Source of the DNA: CAWHNT01 sp963830775
GTDB taxonomy: Bacteria > Pseudomonadota > Alphaproteobacteria > Geminicoccales > Geminicoccaceae
Length of the DNA stretch: 64,000 nucleotides
Direction: 5' to 3'
Assembly (NCBI GenBank): GCA_963830775.1
Contig: CAWHNT010000026.1
Location: forward strand, 62,001 to 126,000
This document shows positions 25,751 through 33,510 of this stretch, piece after piece. How positions within the stretch are numbered: position 1 is the first letter of the stretch; every line of letters begins with the position of its first letter. The notes under the pieces are model-generated. The model did not search any database, was not told the DNA's origin, and worked only from the letters and a program-made list of their open reading frames with translations. The translations under genes and the position numbers were made by a program.

Positions 25751-26695
25751 TCAGAATTCGAAATCCGTCGGATCGAGAACGCCCTTGAACTGGGCCAGCT
25801 TGATCTCGAACACCGTCCTGCCGTTGTTTCCGATCACCACCTTGCCACCGTCGACCGGATACCAGCCGACTTGGCCAACTGCCGGATTGCTCGTCTGGCC
25901 CACAAACTGGAAGGTCTGATAACCGTCCTGGTTGTAATTGGCGTCGTCCTCCACGACGATCCTATCGGTGCCGTCCGCGAAGCTGAACACGACGTCGCGC
26001 TTGCTGCCGGCCGGCGTGGTGTACGGAAGCACGAGCAGCCGATCGGTCACGGGGCTGCAGGTGATGCGGTCACGGCCGACGCCGCCGACCCACTCGATGG
26101 TAAATTCAGCGGACGGCTGGCCCTTGGTGCGAAGAACGTCATCGCCGTCGTCGCCGAAGATGTGGAGGCTGCTGCTGGAGTTGCTGCCGGTGATGTCGAT
26201 CTCGATCAGGTCGGCGCCGTCGCCCCCGGCAGCCTTGTCCTCGTCGACATGGCCTTTGGCGTAGATCCTGTCGTTTCCCGGCCCGCCATTGAGAGCGAAA
26301 CCGAACCCGGCGAAAGCCGAGGTGATGGTGTCGTTGCCGGTCCCGCCGTCGATGACGACGGTGTCGCCGGAGCACCGGATGGTGTCCTCGCCGGGCCCGC
26401 CCTTCACCTCGCAGCCGTTCTGGCCGTTCCCGACCAGCTCGTCATCGCCCTTGCCGAGGTCGGCCGTCAGCGCCTGCGCTTCCAGCGTGACCTTGTCGTT
26501 GCCGTCGCCCATGACCAGCTCGGCCGAGCCATCGAGCGTGAAGCTCGGGATCTGATCGGCGCCGCTGAGCGCCTTCAGGACGATGGAATAGGAGCCGCCG
26601 AACTTGCTCGACAGAACGAAGCGCTCGGCGGCCTTGGTGCCGGTGACGGTCACGGTCTGGCCGGCCATTTCGGGTACGACGAACACGTCGATCAT
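25751..26695 (-). CDS. RTX-like calcium-binding repeat protein, copy 2
   Basis: A 314-residue paralogue of the downstream gene, alike from first to last residue: MIDVFVVPEMAGQTVTVTG at the start and VFEIKLAQFKGVLDPTDFEF at the end. RTX-type repeats include GGPGEDTIR, GGTGNDTIT, GGPGNDRIY and GGDGADLIE. The same three cysteine positions are kept (QNGCEV, TIRCSG, RITCSP). GGGGAG lies just before the ATG. The two genes are tandem, 149 bases apart and in the same direction, so a local duplication is clear. Probable fate is secretion by a type I system; function is unknown. A cell-surface or biofilm matrix role is only a guess. Confidence 0.8.
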   Translation of the reverse strand: MIDVFVVPEMAGQTVTVTGTKAAERFVLSSKFGGSYSIVLKALSGADQIPSFTLDGSAELVMGDGNDKVTLEAQALTADLGKGDDELVGNGQNGCEVKGGPGEDTIRCSGDTVVIDGGTGNDTITSAFAGFGFALNGGPGNDRIYAKGHVDEDKAAGGDGADLIEIDITGSNSSSSLHIFGDDGDDVLRTKGQPSAEFTIEWVGGVGRDRITCSPVTDRLLVLPYTTPAGSKRDVVFSFADGTDRIVVEDDANYNQDGYQTFQFVGQTSNPAVGQVGWYPVDGGKVVIGNNGRTVFEIKLAQFKGVLDPTDFEF

Positions 26696-26934
26696 AGGAT
26701 GCTCCCCGGGCGATTATCTGCCCGACCCTTCTCGGGCGGACTATGCCGGGGAGATTGGCGGCATCCGAAAGACCAGTCTTTGCGCTGGATCAAGCGAGGG
26801 CCATTTCGGCCCCGCCGGTCAACGCTTGTCTCCTTGACGGCAGCCTCTGCGCGCGGCCAACTCGGCTCGGGGCAGAGGCCGGCGGCACCGTCACAAAACG
26901 GCAACCGCCGGGACGCATGAGGCCGGTGGAGCAG

Positions 26935-26959
26935 GCGGGCCTGGGTATCCCTGGCCCGC
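26935..26959. promoter_or_regulatory. 25-base imperfect palindrome just upstream of the phosphonate operon ribosome site
   Basis: GCGGGCC (26935-26941) and GGCCCGC (26953-26959) flank GGG-TAT-CCC, giving ten paired positions with one T-T mismatch. The operon's ribosome site (AGGGAGGA) begins three bases later and the ATG is at 26976. As DNA it could be an operator; as RNA it could be a hairpin that affects translation of the binding-protein gene. Confidence 0.45.
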
Positions 26960-26975
26960 GCTAGGGAGGAACATC

Positions 26976-27990
26976 ATGTCGAGACGCCTTGCCGTCGCGG
27001 CCATGCTCGCCGCGGCGCCATTCGCGGCTGCTGGTGCCGAGGAGATCACGGTCTACACCGCGATCGAGGCCGACCAGCTCAAGGGCTACGAGGCGGCCTT
27101 CGAGGCGGCGAATCCCAGACGTCGACATCCGCTGGGTGCGCGATTCGACCGGGATCGTCACCGCCAAGCTCCTGGCCGAGAAGTCGAACCCGCGCGCGGA
27201 CGTGGTCTTCGGCCTCGCCGCCACCTCGCTCATGCTCCTCCAGAAGGAGGGCATGCTCGACGCCTATGCGCCGGCCGGGCTGGACAAGGTGAAGCCGCAG
27301 ATGCGCGACCCCGCCGACCCGCCCTCGTGGGTCGGCATGGATGTCTGGGCCTCGGCCTTCTGCTTCAACACGATCGAGGGCGAGGCCAAGAAGCTGCCGA
27401 AGCCGGCTGGCTGGGCCGACCTCGCCGACCCGATCTACAAGGGCCAGGTGGCGATGCCCAACCCGGCCTCGTCGGGCACCGGGTATCTCATGGTCTCGGC
27501 ATGGCTGCAGATGATGGGCGAGGAAAAGGGCTGGGCCTACATGGACGCCCTGCACCAGAACGTCGCCGCCTACACCCATTCCGGGTCGAAGCCCTGCCGT
27601 CAGGCCGGTGCCGGCGAGTACACGATCGGCCTCTCGTTCGAGTACCGCGCCAACAAGACCAAGAGCGACGGTGCCCCGATCGACATCGTGCTGCCGGAAG
27701 AGGGGCTCGGCTGGGACATGGAAGCGTCGGCCATCGTCAAGGGCACCGACGCGCCCGAAGCGGCCAGGAAGCTGATCGACTGGTCGGTGACGCCAGAGGC
27801 GAACCAGCTCTACGCCAAGGGTTACGCGATCGTGGCGCTGCCGGGCATCGCCGGCAAGCTCGAGCACGTGCCGGGCGACGTCGAGGCGATGCTGATGAAG
27901 AACGACTTCGCCTGGGCCGCGGCGAACCGGGATCGCATCCTGGCCGAGTGGTCCAAGCGCTACGACGGCAAGTCCGAGCCCAAGAGCTGA
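26976..27990 (+). pseudogene. 2-aminoethylphosphonate-type ABC substrate-binding protein, one-base frameshift
   Basis: The start, after AGGGAGGA, gives a signal peptide (MSRRLAVAAMLAAAPFAAA) and the mature EEITVYTAIEADQLKGYEAA. The frame breaks at 27117, where an extra A sits in AATCCCAGAC. Removing it gives NPDVDIRWVRDSTGIVTAKL and continues intact to 27990, ending KRYDGKSEPKS. The corrected protein is about 337 residues and matches the family of putative 2-aminoethylphosphonate (AEP) binding proteins related to ferric-ion binding proteins. The ATPase, permease, FAD oxidase and PhnX genes that follow support phosphonate uptake. Confidence 0.82.
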
Positions 27991-27995
27991 GCCGG

Positions 27996-29087
27996 GTGGA
28001 GCGCCCGGCCTTCCTGCGGATCCGCGGCCTTGCCAAGCGCTTCGGCGCCTTCAAGGCACTGGAAGGAATCGAACTGGAGGTTGGGGAGGGCGAGTTCGTC
28101 GCCTTCCTCGGCCCCTCCGGCTGCGGCAAGACCACGCTGCTCCGTGCCATTGCCGGCCTCGATGTGCAGAGCGAGGGGACGATCGAGCAGGCGGGCCGGG
28201 ACATCTCGGCCCTGCCGGTCAGCGCCCGGGACTTCGGGATCGTCTTCCAGTCCTACGCCCTGTTCCCGAACCTCACCGTTCGCGACAATGTCGGCTATGG
28301 CCTGGTCTCGACCGGCGCGCGCCGGGCCGAGGTAGAGTCCCGGGTGCAGGAGCTCCTGGAGCTGGTCGGCCTGCCCGAGCAGGCCCGGAAATACCCGGCC
28401 CAGCTCTCCCGGCGGGCAGCAGCGCGCGTGGCGCTCGCCCGGGCGCTGGCGCTCCGTCCCGGCCTGCTCCTGCTCGACGAGCCGCTCTCGGCCCTGGATG
28501 CCCGTGTCCGCGCCCGCCTGCGCGGCGAGCTTCGCGACCTCCAGCGCCGGCTGGGCGTCACCACGATCATGGTGACGCACGACCAGGAGGAGGCGCTCAC
28601 CATGTCCGACCGGATCGTGGTGATGCGGGCCGGCCGGGTCGAGCAGGTGGGAAGCCCGCTCGAGATCTATGCGAACCCGGCCACACCCTTCGTCGCCGGC
28701 TTCGTCGGCAAGATGAACTTCCTGGCCGGCCGCCTGATCGACCCGCTCCGGGCCGACATCGGCGGTGCCGTCCTGGAGCTGGGGGCACCCGCGGACGGGG
28801 TGGCGCCCGGTGACGACCTGACGCTCTGCCTGCGGCCGGAGGACGTTGTGGTGCGCCAGGCCGGGGCAGGGCAGCGCAACGTGGTGCAGGCGGAGGTCAC
28901 AGGCCTCGAGTTCGTGGGCAACCACATCGCGGCCATCCTTCAGGCACCGGGAACGTCTTTCCGGGTGGCGGCCGACCTCTCTCTCAACGACGTGCGCGAC
29001 CTGCGCATCGAGCGCGGCCGGCCGCTGCCGATCGCATTGCCGCCCGAGCGTCTGCACGTCTTCCCCGGCATCCAGGCGGCAGCCTGA
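27996..29087 (+). CDS. ABC transporter ATPase, putative 2-aminoethylphosphonate importer
   Basis: A 363-residue ATPase starting at GTG, five bases after the upstream stop. Walker A GPSGCGKT, Q-loop FQSYALFPNLTVRDNV, Walker B LLLLDEPLSALDA and H-loop VTHDQEEAL are normal, and a C-terminal TOBE-like regulatory region follows. The signature motif is abnormal: where LSGGQQQR is expected the sequence reads LSRRAAAR (28405-28430). An extra C in TCCCGG and a missing A a few bases later shift only this stretch out of frame and back. Either two errors lie here or the ATPase is dead, since LSGGQ is needed to close the ATP site. Confidence 0.87.
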   Translation: MERPAFLRIRGLAKRFGAFKALEGIELEVGEGEFVAFLGPSGCGKTTLLRAIAGLDVQSEGTIEQAGRDISALPVSARDFGIVFQSYALFPNLTVRDNVGYGLVSTGARRAEVESRVQELLELVGLPEQARKYPAQLSRRAAARVALARALALRPGLLLLDEPLSALDARVRARLRGELRDLQRRLGVTTIMVTHDQEEALTMSDRIVVMRAGRVEQVGSPLEIYANPATPFVAGFVGKMNFLAGRLIDPLRADIGGAVLELGAPADGVAPGDDLTLCLRPEDVVVRQAGAGQRNVVQAEVTGLEFVGNHIAAILQAPGTSFRVAADLSLNDVRDLRIERGRPLPIALPPERLHVFPGIQAAA

Positions 29088-29094
29088 GGCGGCA

Positions 29095-30819
29095 ATGGCG
29101 GCCCGGCCGTTCGACCTGGCGACGTTCCGACCAGCCACCGCCGGCCGGGAGATGCGCCAGAGGCTCTCGTCCGACGACCGCTTCCTGCGCTTCAATCTCG
29201 TGGCCCTCGCGTTCCTGCTCGGGCTGGGCGTCCTCCTGCCACTGGTCGCGGTCCTGGCGAAGAGCGTCCAGGGGCCGGACGGAAGCTTCGCCGGGCTCGC
29301 CAACTTCCGGCGTTTCCTCGCCGACCCGGCGCTGGCGGGCTCGGTCGCCAACAGCCTCTTCATCGCAGCGCTCAGCACCGCCATCTGCGTCGTGCTGGCG
29401 TTCGTCTACGCCTATGGCCTGACCCGCACCCGGATGCCGGGCCGGGGCCTGTTCCGGGTCATCGCCCAGATCCCGATCCTCGCCCCTTCGCTGCTGCCGG
29501 CGATCAGCCTGATCTACCTCTTCGGCAACCAGGGGCTGGCGAAGGGTCTGCTGTTCGGCCACTCGATCTACGGGCCGATCGGGATCGTCATCGGCGAGGT
29601 GTTCTGGACCTTCCCGCACGCGCTGATCATCCTGACCACGGCCTTGGGCATGTCGGACGCCCGGCTCTACGAGGCGGCCTCCACGTTGAGGGCGGGACCG
29701 TTCCGGACCTTCATGACCGTCACCCTGCCGGGGGTGCGCTATGGGCTCGTCAGCGCCGTCCTCGTCGTCTTCACGCTGGTCATCACCGATTTCGGCGTGC
29801 CCAAGGTGGTGGGCGGGCACTACAACGTGCTGGCGACGGACGTGTACAAGCAGGTGGTGGGCCAGCAGAACTTCCAGATGGGGGCCGTGGTCGGGCTCGT
29901 TCTCCTGCTGCCGGCCGTGCTGGCCTTCGCCGTCGACCGCTTCGTCCAGCAGCGCCAGGCGGCCCTGCTCTCCGCCCGCGCAGTGCCGCTGGTGCCGGTG
30001 AAGGACCGCAAGGTCGACGCCCTTTTCCTCCTGCTCTGCACACCTGTGGCACTCGCCATCCTAACCATCATCGCGGTGGCGGCGTTCGCCTCGCTCGCGA
30101 CCTACTGGCCCTACAATCTCACGCCGTCGCTCAAGAACTATGCCTTCGACATGATGGATGGCGGCGGCTGGGAGAGCTACCGCAACTCGCTCGTCATGGC
30201 GGGACTGACCGCCCTCTTCGGCACTGCCGTGATCGTCACCGGTGCCTGGCTGGTCGAGAAGACGCCCCGCTTCGAGGCGGTTCGCCATCTCGTCCAGTTC
30301 CTGGCGCTGTTGCCGCTGGCCGTGCCCGGCCTGGTGCTGGGGCTCGGCTACGTGTTCTTCTTCAACCACCCGGCCAACCCGCTGGGCTTCGTCTACGGCA
30401 CCATGGCGATCCTGGTCGTCTGCACCATCGCCCATTTCTACTCGGTGGCCCACCTGACCGCGACCACGGCCTTGAAGCAGATCGACCCGGAGTTCGAAGC
30501 GGTCTCGGCCTCGCTCCGGGTGCCGGTCTGGCGGACCTTCGGCCGGGTCACGCTGCCGGTCTGCCTGCCTGCCGTGCTGGAGATCGCGATCTATCTCTTC
30601 GTCAACGCGATGACGACGGTCTCGGCCGTGGTTTTCCTCTATGCGCCCGACACGACGCTCGCAGCCCTGGCCGTGCTCAACATGGACGATGCAGGTGACG
30701 TGGCCCCGGCGGCCGCCATGGCGATGCTGATCTTCGCCACCTCGGCGCTGGTCCGCCTCGCCTATGCCGGGCTGACCTGGAGTCTGCTCGCCCGCACTCA
30801 GGCCTGGAGAACCCGTTGA
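29095..30819 (+). CDS. Fused ABC permease, putative 2-aminoethylphosphonate importer
   Basis: A 574-residue permease carrying two complete permease domains of about six helices each. The EAA loops read EAASTLRAGPFRTFMTVTLP (about residue 195) and EAVSASLRVPVWRTFGRVTL (about residue 470), the duplication seen in FbpB-like and AEP permeases. It works with the adjacent ATPase and binding protein. The next gene starts in a TTGA overlap, tying transport to catabolism. Confidence 0.88.
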   Translation: MAARPFDLATFRPATAGREMRQRLSSDDRFLRFNLVALAFLLGLGVLLPLVAVLAKSVQGPDGSFAGLANFRRFLADPALAGSVANSLFIAALSTAICVVLAFVYAYGLTRTRMPGRGLFRVIAQIPILAPSLLPAISLIYLFGNQGLAKGLLFGHSIYGPIGIVIGEVFWTFPHALIILTTALGMSDARLYEAASTLRAGPFRTFMTVTLPGVRYGLVSAVLVVFTLVITDFGVPKVVGGHYNVLATDVYKQVVGQQNFQMGAVVGLVLLLPAVLAFAVDRFVQQRQAALLSARAVPLVPVKDRKVDALFLLLCTPVALAILTIIAVAAFASLATYWPYNLTPSLKNYAFDMMDGGGWESYRNSLVMAGLTALFGTAVIVTGAWLVEKTPRFEAVRHLVQFLALLPLAVPGLVLGLGYVFFFNHPANPLGFVYGTMAILVVCTIAHFYSVAHLTATTALKQIDPEFEAVSASLRVPVWRTFGRVTLPVCLPAVLEIAIYLFVNAMTTVSAVVFLYAPDTTLAALAVLNMDDAGDVAPAAAMAMLIFATSALVRLAYAGLTWSLLARTQAWRTR

Positions 30820-31955
30820 GCGCTTACGACCTCGCCGTGGTCGGGGCCGGCATCGTCGGCCTCGCCCACGCCTATGCCGCAGCCAGGCTCGGCAGGCGCG
30901 TCGTGGTCATCGACCGGGACGCCCGCGCCAACGGCGCCTCGATCCGCAATTTCGGCTTCATCACCGTCACCGGCCAGGAGCGCGGCACCTGCTGGCGGCG
31001 GGCGATGCGCTCACGCGATGTATGGGTGGAGCTGGCGGCCAAGGCCGGCATCCGGATCGAGCAGCGGGGCCTCGTGATGGTCGCCCGCCGCCCCGAGGCC
31101 CGCGCCGTCCTCGAGGCTTTCCTGGAAACGGAGATGGGCGAGGGTTGCGAGCTGCTCGAGCCCGAGGCTGCCCGCGAGCGCTGCCCGATGCTGGCGCAAG
31201 GGGCGATCGCCGGAGCCTTGTGGAGCCCGCACGAGGTGCGGGTCGAGTCGCGGGACGCGATCCCGGCGCTCGCCCGCTACCTCGAGGAGGCGCTGGGCGT
31301 CACCTTCCTTCGTCAGACGGCCGTGCGCTCGGTCGTGCCGCCGCGGATCGAGACCAGCCGGGGCACCATCGCGGCCGAGGCTGCCGTGGTCTGTCCCGGC
31401 GACGATCTCCATTCGCTCTTCGCCGATCGGCTCGCGCCCTACGGCCTGACCCGCTGCAAGCTGCACATGCTCCGTACGGTGCCGCAGCCGGACGGCTGGC
31501 GGCTGCCGGCGCCGGTGATGTCGGACCTGGGGCTCGTGCGCTATCTGGGCTACGCGGCCCTGCCGGAGGTGGCGGCCTTACGTGGGCGCCTCGAGGCCGA
31601 GCAGGGCGCGTGGCTGGCCAACGGCGTTCACCTGATCGTCGTTCAGTCGGCCGACGGCTCCCTCGTCGTCGGCAACTCGCATCACTACGACCCGACGCCC
31701 GATCCGTTCGCACCCGAGGCCGTGGACCGGCTGATCCTGGACGAGCTCGCGGCCGTGCTGGATCTGCCCAACCCGGCCGTGGCGGAGCGCTGGACCGGCA
31801 CCTATGCCTCGGCCCCGGACCGGCTCATGCTCGTCGACCGGCCGGCCGACGACGTCCGTCTCGTGCTGGTCACGAGCGGGACCGGTGCGAGCACCGCCTT
31901 CGCCATCGCCGAGGAGGTGATCGGCGAGCTTTACGGGACAGGAAGCGCCGCATGA
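30816..31955 (+). CDS. FAD-dependent amine oxidoreductase linked to phosphonate catabolism (TIGR03364-like)
   Basis: A 379-residue DAO-type flavoprotein, TTG start in a TTGA overlap. The N-terminal dinucleotide motif VVGAGIVGLAHAYAAARLGR and NGASIRNFGFITVTGQERGT match the oxidoreductase family found next to phosphonatase and phosphonate transporters. Related enzymes oxidatively deaminate aminophosphonates or N-methylated aminoethylphosphonate. No PhnW transaminase is present here, so this enzyme is the best candidate to make phosphonoacetaldehyde for PhnX, encoded next with an ATGA overlap. Which aminophosphonate it uses is an inference. Confidence 0.85.
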   Translation: MSAYDLAVVGAGIVGLAHAYAAARLGRRVVVIDRDARANGASIRNFGFITVTGQERGTCWRRAMRSRDVWVELAAKAGIRIEQRGLVMVARRPEARAVLEAFLETEMGEGCELLEPEAARERCPMLAQGAIAGALWSPHEVRVESRDAIPALARYLEEALGVTFLRQTAVRSVVPPRIETSRGTIAAEAAVVCPGDDLHSLFADRLAPYGLTRCKLHMLRTVPQPDGWRLPAPVMSDLGLVRYLGYAALPEVAALRGRLEAEQGAWLANGVHLIVVQSADGSLVVGNSHHYDPTPDPFAPEAVDRLILDELAAVLDLPNPAVAERWTGTYASAPDRLMLVDRPADDVRLVLVTSGTGASTAFAIAEEVIGELYGTGSAA

Positions 31956-32789
31956 GCACAGACCCGTTCAGGCACCTCAAGGCGGTCGTGTTCGACTGGG
32001 CCGGAACCATGGTCGACCATGGCAGCCGGGCGCCGATGGGCGTGTTCGTCGAGGTGTTCGGGCGCTTCGGCGTGCCGGTGACCATCGAGGAGGCGAGGGG
32101 GCCCATGGGCCTGCCGAAGCTCGAGCATATCAAGGCGATGGGTGCTCTGCCGCGGATCGCCGCCGCCTGGCGCGAGGCTCAGGGCGGAGCCTTCGACGAC
32201 GCCGCGGCACAACGGGTGTACGAAGTCTTCGTGCCGGCGAACCGCGATGTGGTGGCGCGCTACGCCGACCTGATCCCGGGTGCCGCCGCCACCGCCACCG
32301 CCCTGCGCCGGCGCGGCCTCAAGATCGGCTCCACGACAGGCTACACCCGCGAGATCATGGCGCCCTTGCTGCCCCTGGCGGCCGAGCAGGGCTATGCGCC
32401 CGACTGCCTGGTCTGTGCCGGCGATCTTCCAGCGGGGCGTCCGACACCTTTGATGATGTACAAGTGTTTCCTCGACCTCGCCGTCTGGCCCGCCTCTGCC
32501 GTGGTGAAGGTGGACGACACCGCACCCGGCATCGTGGAGGCTACCGCGGCCGGGAGCTGGGCCGTGGGCGTGGCGATGACCGGGAATGCCGTGGGCTTGA
32601 GCGAGGCCGAGCTTGCGACGCGCGACCCGGTCGAGCAGTTCCTGCTCCGGACCGCTGCCGCCCGCACGCTCGAGGGCGCCGGTGCCCACTATGTCATCGA
32701 CGGTGTCGCCGACCTCATGCCGGTCATGGACGAGATCGAAGTCCAGGCTTGCCCGTGGCGAGCGGCCGCCTCAGCCCTCCGGCTCGTAG
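31952..32789 (+). CDS. phnX: Phosphonoacetaldehyde hydrolase (PhnX), probable one-base frameshift near the 3' end
   Basis: A HAD-superfamily phosphonatase. Nucleophile region VVFDWAGTMVDHGSRAPMGV, Schiff-base lysine region GPMGLPKLEHIKAM, TGYTREIM, and KVDDTAPGIVEATAAGSWAV are all present. It cleaves phosphonoacetaldehyde to acetaldehyde and phosphate. As sequenced, the frame runs on without stop to 33514, antisense to the response regulator. Removing one T at about 32742 instead gives MDEIEARLARGERP, the family's usual ending, and a stop at 32787-32789. I take this corrected end as real. It would overlap the convergent regulator gene by 19 bases. Confidence 0.87.
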
Positions 32790-33478
32790 ACATAGCCCTC
32801 GCCGCGGACGGTGCGGAGGGCCATCGGGTTGCCCGGATCGGGCTCGAGCTTCTGCCGCAGGCGGGTGATGCGGATGTCGATGCTGCGGTCGCCAGGGGCG
32901 AGGGGGCGGCTGTGGGCCAGCTCGGCCAGCCGGTCGCGGGAGAGCACCTGGCGGGGATGGCGGGCGAAGGCGGCGAGGAGATCGTACTCCATGGCGGTCA
33001 ACGGGACCTCGGTACCGGCCTCGTCGGTAAGCCGGCGCGCCTCCAGGTCGAGCTGGCAGCGGCCGAAGCGGTAACGGCGCTTGGCTGCCGGCGGGGCGGG
33101 CTCGGCCTCGATCCGGCGCAGCACGCTGCGGGCCCGGGCCAGGAGCTCGCGCAGCTCGACCGGCTTCACGAGATAGTCGTCGGCGCCTCCGTCCAGCCCC
33201 TCGACCCGGCTCGGCACGTCGTGCGCTGCGGTCAACATCAGGATGCCGACCCGGCTGCCGCCCGCGCGCAGGCGCCGTGCGATGGTGAATCCGTCCTCGC
33301 CCGGCATGTTCACGTCCAGGATCAGGAGGTCGGCCGCCGCCTCGGCCAGGCGCTGCCCGAGCTCGACCCCGTTGCCGGCCTGCCGGACCTGGAAGCCCTG
33401 CATGGAGAGATAGTCGGTCAGCATCTCCCGCAGGTCGGGCTCGTCGTCGACGACGATGATCTCGGGCGTGCGGGGCAT
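32771..33478 (-). CDS. OmpR-family response regulator
   Basis: A 235-residue regulator. The receiver domain (about 5-120) has the acidic pair VVDDEPD, the phospho-acceptor Asp in LILDVNMPGEDGF, Thr in MLTAAHD and Lys in LVKPVEL. The C-terminal winged helix (about 140-230) ends IDIRITRLRQKLEPD and TVRGEGYVYEPEG. It lies 32 bases downstream of the giant hybrid kinase in the same direction, so it is the probable output partner of that kinase. Target genes are unknown. Confidence 0.92.
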   Translation of the reverse strand: MPRTPEIIVVDDEPDLREMLTDYLSMQGFQVRQAGNGVELGQRLAEAAADLLILDVNMPGEDGFTIARRLRAGGSRVGILMLTAAHDVPSRVEGLDGGADDYLVKPVELRELLARARSVLRRIEAEPAPPAAKRRYRFGRCQLDLEARRLTDEAGTEVPLTAMEYDLLAAFARHPRQVLSRDRLAELAHSRPLAPGDRSIDIRITRLRQKLEPDPGNPMALRTVRGEGYVYEPEG

Positions 33479-33510
33479 GCTGCCTTCCGTACCGGCTGGA
33501 GATGCCGGGG

